Origin: Burhinus oedicnemus
Lineage: Eukaryota; Chordata; Aves; Charadriiformes; Burhinidae
Length of the DNA: 64,000 nucleotides
Assembly (NCBI GenBank): GCA_008921705.1
Contig: VFFE01007583.1
Coordinates: forward strand, 174,077 to 238,076
Direction: 5' to 3'
The position numbers were made by a program, and so were the translations under genes. The notes below the pieces were generated by a model that ran no database searches, was not told where the DNA came from, and saw only the letters and a list, made by a program, of their open reading frames with translations. Positions within the stretch are counted from its first letter, which is position 1, and every line of letters starts with the position of its first letter. Shown here piece by piece: positions 12,401 to 24,500 of this stretch.

Positions 12401-14399
12401 CACCAGACTAATGGGAAAACCTACCAGATACTAAGATCTTGTCCTACCTGAAAAGTGAGTGGTAAGTAGTGTATTTTTGCCACATCAGTCCACTTCCCTT
12501 ACCTGCCAGTAGTTTCTTCTGGTGCTTGTAACTAAAAAGAAATGTTCCTGCTTTCTTCTGCTGCTTGTGCTTCACAAGCCATATATATAACAAATAGTGC
12601 TTTTTTAACACAACTATTTATTAAGCTCCAATCATTGCCTCCACTAGAAACCTGCTGAAGGCAAACGGACTATTCAGTTGTCACCGAAGGCATAATTTAA
12701 TGGTGCAGCATCTCTCTACACTGACGAATTCAGCCTTTTTATTGTGGTTAATCTATGATGTGTGGAGCAGACAGTAGCTTCGTTTTACAGACCTGTCTGT
12801 GGGAAGCCTGCTTCCTTTCCTTTGCTCTTCTGTATATGATAAACAGAGCCTATTTATTGAAGAACCCGTTGAGGTACAAAGTTGAAGCCCTCGGGTGCCA
12901 CTTTTACAGTCCCTTTTCAGAAGGTACCTCCTCCTTCAAGCAATTGGTTTCCAAGTAGCCTCCGGCATTCCCTACAAAATTGCCTTGTTTCACATTTGGC
13001 AAAAAATTGTATTGCTGACCCGCTGTGTTAACAGCGATGGTAAATAGTGAAGGATAGATGGAAGCATTTGGGTGAGAAATCTGTGACAGGCTTTTATGTG
13101 AAAACATTTAGTATCTGCTCTTGCTTTAATCACTTATTGTTTTTAAGTCAGTGACAAAAACATCCTGCTGAAATAGGAACACTGGGATCCCATCTGCAGG
13201 GAGAACGAGTGGTGTTAGACAGGCCTTATGTCGTGTAGATGCAACAGTATATCAGGCAAACGTAGTAGTTGCTAGTTTTACTGTTGTTTTTAAGACTGCT
13301 TGAGAAAAGTTGCTTTAACCAGGCTTATGAACTTTCAAATGGCCACATAAAATTATATCTTGTCTGTGTTTATCCATAATGTAAAGCTACTCTGGTAAAA
13401 ATAAAATAGAGACTTCATCTTTCAGAGGTTTTCTATACCTTTATGTTGCCCTCAGGCCGCTTCTGTTTTTCTTGGGAGAAATTTCATTGATATTTCTTCC
13501 AGAATAGGACCAGCCATATTTCTTTGTAAAGGCTAGAGCTGTTTGTGATAAATCCTGTCCTTTCGGTCACATGTATATTTGAATGAAGTGTAATAGTTAT
13601 TTTTCTTTTGTGGTTTAAACATCCACATTTTGTAGTTGTGGATATTCTTGCTGGATTAACTGCTTTGTAATATATTGAAACATGTCGTCACTGTGTCAGA
13701 AATATCCTAGAAACACAGCCCTCTTCTTTTTTCCTGTAACAGATCTTAGGAGAAAGTATCAAAACAAATGATGACATATGGAATAACAACAGGCTATGTA
13801 AGAATGATGAATACGCTCCAGTTTTAACGTAGATGGAAATGGAAGCACTTTCATACCTGCCAAAACCTTTTAAAAACATTTTGAAAACTGGTGTTTACAT
13901 TCTTTGAAATGTTTATATCCAGAAGCAACCTCCTCCTTTGGCAAGCTTGGTTTAAATCATCTTGGACCTCTGACAACCAAACTGACGAATATACTGATAT
14001 GCTCTGATGTTGTCCTAAAGCTTGTTTTCAACAGGCGAGTTAACAGAAGTAAAAATTAAGGACTGGGATTTGAGAAACTAGCTCTCGACGAGGAACTAAC
14101 ACTCTGAAAACGTTAGCCTCCGGAGGGTGGTTTGCTTCAGTGGGCCCAATAGGAAAACTATGGTATCAATGAAGACAAATTTTAGGACTATTGAAAAAAA
14201 GAAAGTGCAAGAGTTGTCAACAGCATTCTCTTTTACCAAACATTTTCCTTGATGATTCATGATCTCCTGCAACTCCTGACCCTTCTGTGGTACAATATGC
14301 AGGGTAGATGGCAGCAGCACAGTGTGGCTGCTATTCAGCTTGCACGTGGTACCAAATGATTCAATATTTATTAGGTTGTCAAACTAGCATGATATCTGT
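12401..14399. other. Intergenic, nothing recognised
   Basis: Non-coding sequence with only short chance frames (60-70 codons). No repeat or RNA gene recognised. Confidence 0.55.
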
Positions 14400-15080
14400 A
14401 GGGCTGGGCTTACCCAGCACACTTTTGCCAGTCCAGTCTCACCATTTTTCTCTCCTTAACTTTCTGCTCAGATACAGGACAACATCCTAGTTCTAGTCCA
14501 ATACAGGGGAAGGAATGGGGTGAAGGAGACCTGTTCTCCCTCTTACTCCTCCCCAGCAAAGGAGCTAAGCAGACAAGAGCTGTGCACTCAGGGGCTGAGG
14601 GAGCATCCATGGGAAGTGACAGTGCTGGGCCCCTCGTGCCCTGGGAGATGAGAAGGTGCTGTACTCTCCCCACTGGGGTCCAGCACACATCCCAGCTGTT
14701 CCCTCCTCCCACCCTTACAAGCAAGGTGAGATCGGATCAGCTGCTGCAGGGGTGGGATCGGGTTTGTGAAAGACAGACAAATTCTCATGGTGCACTCTCT
14801 TTCTTACTTGCCATTTGTGCAAAAGGGTATATTTATCATTATCAAGAAAAAATTGCCCAGTACAGCTGCAGCTCTGTTGGAGCAAATCAGTGGTACAGAG
14901 ATTACCCACCCCTGTTTGCTTGGTTTAAGCGAACGAGCTTTACCCTTCTTTATTCATTGCATATCACTGGAACAAATGGAGGACATAAAGTGCTTTGTTC
15001 TTGCCCAGGCTGGAGGGAAAAAAAGAAGTTGCATTTAATAGACAGGAGTCTTGGATTCTGGAGTAGAAGCTATGTATGAC
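14400..15080 (+). other. GC-richer patch with 165-codon open frame, no recognised product
   Basis: GC content rises at about 14,520-14,760 relative to the flank. A + strand frame of 165 codons starts at 14,582. Its product has no recognisable domain, and equally long frames on the other strand (104 and 66 codons) overlap it, which points to a stop-poor patch rather than a gene. A non-coding RNA exon or old repeat is possible. Confidence 0.3.
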
Positions 15081-15229
15081 TACCTCTCAGATGACACTCC
15101 AGTTCGGGAAAAGTGGTGAAAGGACATCTGTTGGCAAATTGCCTTTTTGCGTTATTGAGAGCAGCAAGCTGAAAAACAGAAGAGATGAGGATACGTGGGC
15201 TCCCAGCTGACCGTAAGAAATCAAATTGT

Positions 15230-15720
15230 ACTCTTTAAAAGAAAACTGATTACCAGACATATTAAGCTTTAATCTTGTTTGCAGTTAGTAGCCCCAAAGA
15301 GAACGCTTTGCTGGAGACCTTCCAAGAACAGCTATTGCAGACAGCTTGTAAAACAAAGAAAATGTGATGGAAATAATGCAAATACAGTTCAACATTTGCT
15401 ATAATAAAGTTAGTTTATGACGCCCTTTGTAACAACCTCAACAATAAATGCCAATTTCTTCATTGGCAATTAGCTCTAGTGGGACAAACACTTCCCCAAA
15501 GTTGATGTGAAGACAGTATTTACATATTTCTTTCTTTTTACAAAACGGATTGTATCTGGCATGTAAATATACTTTTTATTTCTAAGGTTTTCTTTTAAAA
15601 ACGCCATTTAAACATTGAATGAGCACAAAATGAACTCCATTAAGGTACTGCTTGTTTGCATTCAGTTCAGACGGGATGCTGCTTCAGATTCCGATGCAGC
15701 AAATTGCCAAACCCTGACAC
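15230..15720. promoter_or_regulatory. Candidate conserved non-coding element
   Basis: A stretch of complex, low-repeat sequence with several binding-site-like words. It has a perfect octamer ATGCAAAT (15,376-15,383) and a 7-base inverted repeat TGCCAAT/ATTGGCA with a 6-base loop (15,449-15,468; CCAAT-box or NFI-like half sites). Homeobox-type TTAAT and AATTA words also occur. No open frame or repeat explains it. Conservation cannot be judged without other genomes, so this is a texture-based guess, about 3 kb upstream of the CpG island. Confidence 0.3.
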
Positions 15721-16899
15721 AGTGACCTGCTTCAGCTGGGGAACATTTTAATCCCGGTTCTCTGAGGATTCTTTGGCAAGGCTGCTCCTGGCTGTTGTCC
15801 TCATGACGCTAAGGCATGGTGCCGGCATAAATTACGGTTACACATACCCTGTCTGTGGGATCTGGCCCCTGGTGCCTCTGTTTACCTTGCAGGTAGCCTG
15901 AGCTTCAGTTCCTCATCTGCCCTGAGCCTGGCAGCTTTGGGATTTGTCTTGGTCAGTTCACCTCTCTGCAGCTGTAGGTGGGCCACACGTGTAGGACGGA
16001 GACCTACGCAGGCAGCTGTGCCCATTAGTGCCTGCTACAGCACAAATTATAGAGGGGGTTCCCCTCTGCAGCGTACTAGCTGTCTGCCCCAGACCTGGTA
16101 TTTTGTGGGGTTCTGAGCACATCAGAGGAGTGGCATAGCTTGGACAAACATGTAACCAAAGCGAGAAAAATCCTTCTTTTTTTTTTTTTTCCTCCCCTCC
16201 AGGCATTCTGACATATGTATGTTAGAATAATTTCAGAGTCTCATGAAATCAGGATAGCATTGACTATAATTACAAACCATCACAAAGATTTTTAAAATCT
16301 ATTTATTTGTTCTCATGACTTGGAGATGTACATATTTTAAAAGATCCCTCCAATAATAATTTTACAAAGTTGACTTAGTAGTGCTCCACAATCCATAAAC
16401 CTGAACCTTAATATACTTCTCTTAATACAAATGCCATAAACTTAGTCCTTAAATTATAGACTACATTTTTGAACATACACTTATTCCAAAATTACATCTT
16501 TTTATCTACATGGTTTAGTGAATTCATATCACTTCTTAAAGTGTCTTTGGCTGTATCTAGACGTCTCTGTTTCTTTTCATGAAATTGATAACATTTTTGC
16601 TATGTGAGTTTCCTGGACTTGGTTGCAATGCAATAGAATAGATAATCGAGGTGTCATAAAGACATTCCACCAGAGGGATTTGGGATACGTCCTACATCAT
16701 CATCAATCATAACGGAACACATATTAAGCTGCTTGCATATGGTAAACTGCTTGCATACAATAGATCATTCTCACTAAAACTTTTTAGCGTAAATTGAAAA
16801 CACACGTTTTTGGCATAGGAAAGACTCGTGCTTCTTATATGATCTGCCTGTGTACAAACACAGACATATTCAGTCCCCAGCCTATAAGTGCTCAATGAA
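15721..16899. other. Intergenic, nothing recognised
   Basis: A moderately GC-rich stretch (about 15,740-16,150) followed by AT-rich sequence, with a 14-T run at 16,177. Short frames without recognisable product. Confidence 0.55.
16177..16190. repeat. Poly-T run (14)
   Basis: Fourteen T followed by a CCTCCCCTCC pyrimidine stretch. No splice-site use is proposed. Confidence 0.9.
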
Positions 16900-18289
16900 G
16901 GCAGCTCTGTAGTTCTGGCAGCGGTGCGCATTACCTCCGACAGGGAAGCTGCCTGTCGTAGTACGCAGTCCCTGATGAACGCATCAGCTGAGCGATACAG
17001 CAAAGCTCAAACATTTAAGCTGTTTAAGCACACAAGGAATCCCATTCAGCTCATTGACGGTGAACATGCGCGCGAGTCCTGCGCTGGGCGAAGAATGCCT
17101 CCTTGTCCTACTGTTTATGCGTTGGCTACCTTGGTATTTTTACTTGTATGTTTACTCTGTCACCTGACTACAATTTTAAGCATTTTTCAAAATGTTTTTT
17201 ATTCAAACTATTTCAGTCACCATTAGTCAAAGCCACTTTTAGTCTAAGCCTCAGCTTACCCTGGCTAGATGTCTCCTCTCCTCAGGCATCCATTGTCCAC
17301 TTTTGACTTTCCCTGGTGAGGGGAGACCAGGCAGCCGGAGTCCAAGCGCAACCACCGTGCTGCTGCCTGCCCTCTCCTGCTTGAAGAGGCTGGGCCTGAA
17401 ATACCTTCTTTAACGCTTGCGAAAGCAGGCAAGTGCACGGCTGTCAAAGGATGCATACATCAAAATGTACGGAGAGGCGGGATTCTCTGCGCACTCTACC
17501 TAGCAAAGAAAGTTCTCCTCCTCAAGAGATCCGTGGGGGCACAGAAGGATTCTGAACTCACCGGTTTTGTCCAAAGACAAAGTATCCCAGATGAAGGGTT
17601 GGGAAACCTAAGAGCCTTTCAAAAGGTTACGGAGTTACTTTCGAAGGAGGCAAGAGCAAGTAGCACCTGCCTACGTGGCAAAGAGTGAAAAATCAATCTT
17701 ACGGTTAGACAAAATAAAAAATATCACAGGGCTGGTGGAAGCTGCAAGTATGTGATGGGTAAAGGACTAGAACCAGTCAGCGTCTGAACGGAAAGATCTT
17801 TAAAAAGAGAAATAAACGGAAGCACCAGCAAAATTCCCCACAGAATTGTGGGGCGTCAGTATGACAGCGTTCGGCACTCACCCAACTTTGTCTGCACACC
17901 TTCTTTTGGTTTTTTTCCCTTTCCCTGTTTAAATTCTATTTAGAATATAGGGTCTCTGCCAAGGAACTTGTTAAATGTGTTTATAATGAGCACAGCATGG
18001 TTTTTGGGTTCTGTAAACAAATACCTCTTTAAAGTTATACATCATTTCAGAGACTTAAGATTCACTCGTCAAGGAAACCCAATGTTTTCTTCACCGAAAC
18101 TTTGCTAGTTAGACTTTTTAAAGAGGGCATGCAAACTTTGATCTGTAAACTTTAAAAAGCTGAATTTAAGAGTAGGGGAAGATAAAACACTTCCCAGAAT
18201 TCAAGTGTCAAAATACATTTTGCGGGGTTTTTGAAGTAATTTTTCTAGCTGTATTAAATACCCTTAGTACACAAATGTTGTTACAGGGC
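16900..18289 (+). other. Promoter-proximal 5' flank with scattered CpG
   Basis: Non-coding sequence leading into the CpG island. CpG-containing patches occur around 16,920-16,980, 17,055-17,100 and 17,330-17,480, denser than in the rest of the flank but not a full island. Short open frames here have no recognisable product. It could carry proximal regulatory sites; none is asserted. Confidence 0.4.
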
Positions 18290-18883
18290 ACACGTCTGGC
18301 ATCTTGACGGTGCCTGGTACCCACGGCCCGCTGCCTCGCTCGGGCGCCACTGCTAAGAGGAGGCTCGTTACAGCCTGATGACCCAACGCAACACTTCTTT
18401 CACCCACGGCTCCTCAAGTCGCTGCTGGCACGCCACGTTGGCGGCACCAAAGCCACGCCAAGGCCATCCGTGGCCCAGTAAGGAGCTGGGAACTGCTGCT
18501 GCTGCTGGTGGCCCCCATCACAAGGCCTAGGAAGGACGGTTTGGTGGGTCATCCTGGACCAGACCGACTTTTAAGGCAGAGGTAGCGGGGCGCAGCGGGG
18601 ATGACACAGGGGTGACGCCGCACTTGTTCGCTCACTGCAGACCCCGTCACACCACGCGGACCCGCAGTCCCACCCCCGGAGAGCCCGCGGGGCTATCGCA
18701 GCCGCCGCACGCCCGGAGGGCTGGGGGGGGGCGCGGAGGACGGGACAGGCCAGCGGGGCGACACGCCGCGCTCCCACCCGCCTGTTTAACCAGAACCGGC
18801 CAAAACGAACAGCCCCCCGCTCCCCTCCCGGAGACAGGCGGCGACCGAGGACACCAGCGCCCGCCAGCTTTGCTGTACCGGGG
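18290..18883 (+). promoter_or_regulatory. GALNT1: CpG island, probable GALNT1 promoter and exon 1 region
   Basis: Base composition changes abruptly from AT-rich flank to a GC-rich, CpG-dense block that becomes densest from about 18,590 up to the gap. It includes GC-box-like G runs near 18,722-18,735 and C-rich runs near 18,810-18,830. No TATA box stands out, as is usual for housekeeping-type island promoters. It is the strongest CpG island in the window and lies on the 5' side of the GALNT1 coding exon, so it is the best promoter candidate (inference). The transcription start, exon 1 and its donor cannot be placed; they may lie in the gap that cuts the island. Open frames on both strands here (about 90-104 codons) run through the Ns and are compositional artefacts of GC-rich DNA. 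Confidence 0.6.
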
Positions 18884-18903
18884 NNNNNNNNNNNNNNNNN
18901 NNN
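18884..18903. other. Assembly gap (20 N) at the CpG island edge
   Basis: Twenty Ns interrupt the sequence. The left flank is very GC-rich and the right flank drops at once to ordinary AT-rich sequence without CpG. A natural island usually fades gradually, so the gap probably hides more GC-rich sequence than its nominal length. A round number of Ns is often a placeholder. Confidence 0.98.
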
Positions 18904-21344
18904 CTCTAGAACCTGCCACTTTGTAAACTTACAGGGTGAGATACTGAAATAGAAACTGGTTTTTGTGCAGCAGCTGCTGAGAGAAATAACTTTTATGGGG
19001 ATGAATAGAAGTGAACCAGCCTCTTCTGTTTATATAAATGATGTTGGCAGTACATGAACTGTAAATGAACATAGCCAACAGCTGTACAAACCAAAACTAT
19101 GTAACTAACCATGTATTTTTATACACTGCTACTCTCGACTTCGCTCCTTTGCAAAGGCGGTGAAGATCATGCTACTCAGAACACTTGGAACGCCACAGAA
19201 CGCGTTTCTTTTGTAAATACAAAGGATTGCTTATATTGGAGAAAGCTTTTCACTTTCTAGTGCCAGCTTCATCATTTTCTGTGACTTGGAATTTCGTCCA
19301 TGTCCTCCTGTGATGTTGGCCTTTTTTAAGTGGTATTGCTAGCACTTTGAATTTGCTGCATTTTATCAGGCTTACCTTATCTGTAAAACATGAATGCACA
19401 TCAGAGATAAATATTCCTCAGATGATTGTCAATGGAGAGATTGTGGCAGCATGGTCATCTTCAGAAAAATGATACAAATGGTACCAGGCAAGGACATCAC
19501 CATACAAGCCACCCTTGAGATCAAGGTGATAATGATAACACTTGGACTATTATTGGATGCTGCTTGGCTTTTCAGAATTGTAAGCTGTGTGAATGAGAAT
19601 ACCTTATTCCTCGTATACCTTGTTCCTGTAGGAATAGGGCAATTCAAAGACATCAGTGAAAGTCATGGAAATGTTTTAAAAATACCATGTGATAGTCATT
19701 GCATAGCCTAGTGGTGAGGTGGTACTATTTCACTTTTATACAAAAATTCTTCCCCCCCATCTCAAACTGGATTTGTTCAAATGAGTTCAGGAATAAGCTT
19801 TACAGAGAAAGAATGGAGGTAATTTAGAATAAATTTCAATGCCAAATTGCTGCTTTAGCAATATAGTACCCTGCTGTCCTTTCTTTGTTGCATACACGTT
19901 GGTAAAACATATATTAGCTGTAAACTTGTTAAATCTTTTTTCTTTCTTGTATCACAGAAAGAGCGTGATGTTTGTCTTTGGGATGAGAACAAAAAGTAGC
20001 TCCGGGGACACTCATCTAAAAATAGGGTACTTCCAAATACTTAAATCATTTGAATGCGATTTACATTATGTTTAGTTCAAGAGACAAGAGATTCTTGACA
20101 GATTTTGCATTTTATATTTTTAGTGGGGTTTGTTTGTGTGTGCACGTGATCAGTCGCAGGCTATCTACCTGGCACAAAAGTTTGATACCCAGGCCAAAAA
20201 TGGTCTTTGGCTCTGCAGTCCTCCCCAGTCTGTTTCTTTATGTGGCAGTGCTAGAACCATGTCTGGATGCAAGTTGACTTGTATTGGGAGCCTTCAGTGC
20301 TTACAAGGAAAAGGACTGGCCTACAAATTGAAATAGAACTCTTTTTTTTGTATAACATACATTAAAAGACCTTTTAGCAGTTGGAGCGGTGCTTTTGAGA
20401 ATGGTGCTGTTTCATACTTGTAAACCAATCGCTATATCAAGGATGATGGAATTCTTTTATTTGTCTTAAATTATTAACCAAAATCTGGAAAGTCTGTAGT
20501 GTTCTTCTTTAGGCCAAGTTACAGTGTATGTTTTGCATTCTAGTGCTGCTTTTCAGGATCTTGACTTTTAAAGTTAGTTTGGAAGTTTGCTTGTTTCTTT
20601 TGTTTCCCCTCCCCTCCTCCCACCCCTTGCAGGGCCAACATGGTGATTTTAGCATTGAAATTGTGGTAGTGGAGCTTATTTGGAGTTCATCTAAATGAAT
20701 AGCTTGTGGCAGATACAAGAAGTGTTACAGGAGGCAGATGTTGAATACTTCTGTTATGATATGTGTCTTACACCAACACTTAATAGAAGTAGACTTGGAT
20801 CCTTAAATGTGATGTTCCTCATCCCAGTCCTGTTTTCTGTTGTCCTTTGACTGTTGGCAGATTCTTTATTATAAATACGCACTAGACGTTACTTTCAATA
20901 TCTAATTGTGCATTGCATCAAAAAAGCATACCTCTGAAATGTGTACTTCCTGCTTTCACTGAGCAGTATCTTAATTTTTAAGTTGTAAATTATTTCCCTT
21001 CTATTTACATTGTTTGGTCTACTTATAACTATGTATTTTTTCATGTCTTGCTTTGTGATTCTTTGCATTAACAGTGTTAATTTATAATTCACCTAATCTA
21101 ATACTGCAGCAATCTTTTTCAGATAATGATTAAGAATGAAGCACTGTGTTTATATGAAGATATCACAGTTTTACTAGTGCTTGCCACTGCTACTTTTGAA
21201 TCCTGATACTTTTAGTTTTCAACAGCTGTGTTCTCATTGAACAGAGACCTTTCTTGAGTTCCACAGGCATGATTGTAATCCTCTTGTTTATACTAGGTCT
21301 TCTTAATTTAGAAGGTTGCTGACTATACTAATAATTCTGTCTTT

Positions 21345-21570
21345 AACTTTCAGTGACACTTCTGCATTTATTAACATTGAATTTTATCTGCTGCTGTTAC
21401 CTGTATGTCATGGTTGATCAGCTCCCAGTTGGTTAGATTTTTGGTCTTCTGTAGTTGACTAAACTATCTAACTGTTAACTTCTCAACTTTCTTTTCCAGG
21501 TCGTTAATTAGTGCCTTTAAATGTTGCTTGCTTTATGGATCCTTGAAGCATCCTGCTGTTAACCTTTTGC
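21345..21570 (-). mobile_element. Ancient CR1/L3-type LINE fragment, antisense
   Basis: The + strand shows the reverse complement of the same older CR1/L3-like pol region seen at 3.1-3.4 kb. 'TGCATTTATTAACATTGAAT' and 'TTTATCTGCTGCTGTTACC' are followed by 'CTCCCAGTTGGTTAGATTTT' and 'TTCCAGGTCGTTAATTAGTG'. The two copies share the ordered blocks 'ATTGAATTT' and 'TTCTAG/TTCCAG ... AATTAATGA'-like spacing. No coding capacity remains. It lies inside the inferred GALNT1 intron 1, opposite to the gene. Confidence 0.55.
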
Positions 21571-24500
21571 CGTGTTGAAGTTTGACTATGTCTTCGTAGT
21601 CCAAGCTTCCTGTTTCTTAGCTAGGAGTAAAACAAAATATTTAAAGCAAAATATAACTGAAATCTGCAGTGTTGTAATCATGGCTTTTACTCAACCTTTA
21701 GTACCAAATCTGTTCTTGACGGTAGTATTGTAAATTTAACATCCCCAAATAAAATGCTTTAATTGTATGCTTGTCAGTCATAAAAGCATTTTGACACCAT
21801 CTTCCACTAATTCTGGCAAAGCATTTTTTCCCTTTTACAGTCTTTCTAGTGAGCTTAGTCCATTATGTGAAATCAGCCCATCATAAAAATCAATGGAATT
21901 GATATACTTTTAGCTAATGTATTAAAGAGCTGGCTAACTGCTCTATTATTCACTTTTTGATTGCTTAGATATGGTTTTACACTATGGAAATACAAAGATT
22001 CTTAAGGGGCATTTACTTTCGGTCAAATTAGAAGCTTGTGACTTTGAGCACTGCATAAATATTTTGCGCGTGTACTCTTGTAGTAACTCCCAACTCATTG
22101 AGGTGTTTTCACCATCAGATTCACATATAGGTCTGGTTATAATCCAATAAAGAGAATTAACTTGAGTTCTAAAGCCCTGGACTATGCAGGTTACTGAGTG
22201 GTGGTTTGTAGTTTCTTGTAGGAAATACGTTTTGATTCCTTGTGTCTTTGTTTGAAGGGCCAATGGAACTGAGCAGTCGACATAGAAAGGTGTGTTCAGC
22301 TGATAACCTCAGTTGTCACTGAAAGCAAATGTGCTTGGACGCCTGGTCAGTTAAGAAAAAGGCACCTTTGGCGAGGTGGTCTCCATAGATTGCCTCTTGA
22401 TATCACTTACCACCTTTGCTTCTGTGATCCAGGGCTTTATTTTCAATTATTAAAAAAAAAATAATCTTTTTTTTTCTTCTCTTCTGCCTTTATGTGGTAC
22501 GTAACTATGGTATGGAACTTGATTGTGAACTGGCTTCAAAACTTTATTTTTTTTTGCCAAGCTGTTTGGTTTTGGTATTGGAGTGGTCAGCTTCATTTCT
22601 GTGGAATTAAAAAGTTATCCTCAATAGTCAGAGTTTTGTAATGGTGCCTTTTCACTGGAGTCAGTGTCCAGTGACCGCTGCAACTCTCATTGATAGTTTC
22701 AGCTTGTGTATTTATCCTTTGTTATCAGATCTTTTCCAGCATTTGAGAGAGACATACGGGTAGGGATATTGAGCACTAGTTGTGTTGTGGACTGCTATAG
22801 TGCATAATTTGATGGTCTTTGAGACGTTTGTGTTTGCTCTCCTGTGAGAGGTTACTGCTAGTGAAGAACAGTGTAAAGCAGCAGCAGCAGTTTGCTGCTG
22901 TGGAAGTTCAGACTGTGGGACCAGCTGATGTACAGCTGCTGTGAAATTCATTCCTAATTAAGGAGGGAAGTGTTTTCATACTTTTTTTTTCTTGTGCGAT
23001 GCTGGTATCAACTTTCAGAAACTTTACTCTGTTAGAAAACTTATCCAAAAGATAAGCCAGTTCAGTGTTCTGCTGTCTAGCTGAAAGAGCATTAGCATCC
23101 TTTGGAGGCAGAATGTGTGAACTGCTCTTTTGTTCCATAATGCTTGTCTTGCTTTTTGAAACTTTGTCCTGTAAATTGCAAACCAATGTGTTATTGTAAA
23201 TGTTTCAGAAAGTCTATTTTATTTTCACTAGTGCTAATATTGATTAAGCTGCACAAGTGGTAGACTCTCTAGGAAGTTTTTTTTGGTGGGATTTCTTACT
23301 GTAGATAAACTTGTAGCATTTTTTTGTACAAATAGTATTTCTTTGTAAGGGGGTGCGGTACTATTTTCATGTTGAGTTCCAGTATTTCTTCATGTAAGAG
23401 AATTCCTGATGTGTAAGTGAAGTCATATGACAAAATTTGTCATCCCAGTTATGCGGAACAATTGAATCAGGATGATTTTCAACATCCAAGTTGCCTGTGA
23501 AAACTTGTTACAGCCAAGTGAGAGGGTATGTCATGTTCTTTTGACTTTTTTTTTACAGTGCATCAGAATAGACTCCAGAGCTTCTGCTGGTGCTTCCCAT
23601 TAGCCACAGGAATCATGATAATATCACAGTGCATAAATATCTTACATTAAGTAGTTCTACAGGAGACAGGAATACTAGCCTCATTTTACAGGCACAACAT
23701 GAAGACCAACAGAGCCTGAAGAACTCTAATCCAAATCTGTTTACTTTTCTATAGCCACGGGTCATCGTTATCTTATCTTTTTCCATGCCATGTAAGCCTG
23801 CACTCTGCATGCTAGCAATGCTTTAGTGCAAACTGAATGGTAACCAGAATTACACTGAAAATTAAAACGGAAGTGATAATGCCAGGATTCTTCCAGGGAG
23901 AGGGAAACAAATTGTGGGGTTTTTTGAGTGTTCTATGACGAACAAACCAGGGGATGGGAATATTGGTAACGGGATGGAGTCAACTGTGAGTGTGTAGAGA
24001 GAGATTTGGAAGTGCTCGTTACGTATCTGAATGAAGAAGCTGACTGAAAAGCAGAATGAAAAGTCGATCAGATGACTGTGGACCTCTATAAAGAGAAAGA
24101 AGTGTCTAGTACTGGTCTTAATCAGACGGCTACACGTCAGTCTTCTAAAATGAGTTTAACTAGAGTGGCCAGGATGAGCAAGGCCTAAGACCAAACATAA
24201 AGCTATCTCTCACCCCAGCCAAAGGTGGGTGACAAGCGGATGTAATTTCATGTGGTCAGTTCTTAACTTTACTCAGTGATGCTTTTTTTTTTTTTTAACA
24301 CACCCACCTGCAGCCCTTCCAAGTACAATAGGTTCCTGAATCTTCAGATGGTCCAAGTGCAAATTAGTTGTAGATGAAAAAACAGGGTTGGTCAGAGTTT
24401 GCTTTCACTGTGTGACATGCATCAGTTTGATTACCATTATGAATAATTTAGCATTAAGAACAACCTGGACTTGCATATGCATATCCTGTTCAGGATGTTT

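Noticed and set aside
18571..18926. Open frames of 68-104 codons across the CpG island
   Set aside because: GC-rich DNA is stop-poor on all frames; two of these frames read through the N gap and their products are low-complexity Pro/Arg/Gly.
19394..19711. 105-codon + strand frame just after the island
   Set aside because: No recognisable product, no good splice context, and a 74-codon frame overlaps on the other strand.
23640..23760. Possible MIR-like core ('CCTCATTTTACAGGCAC')
   Set aside because: Only one block matches; not enough for a call.
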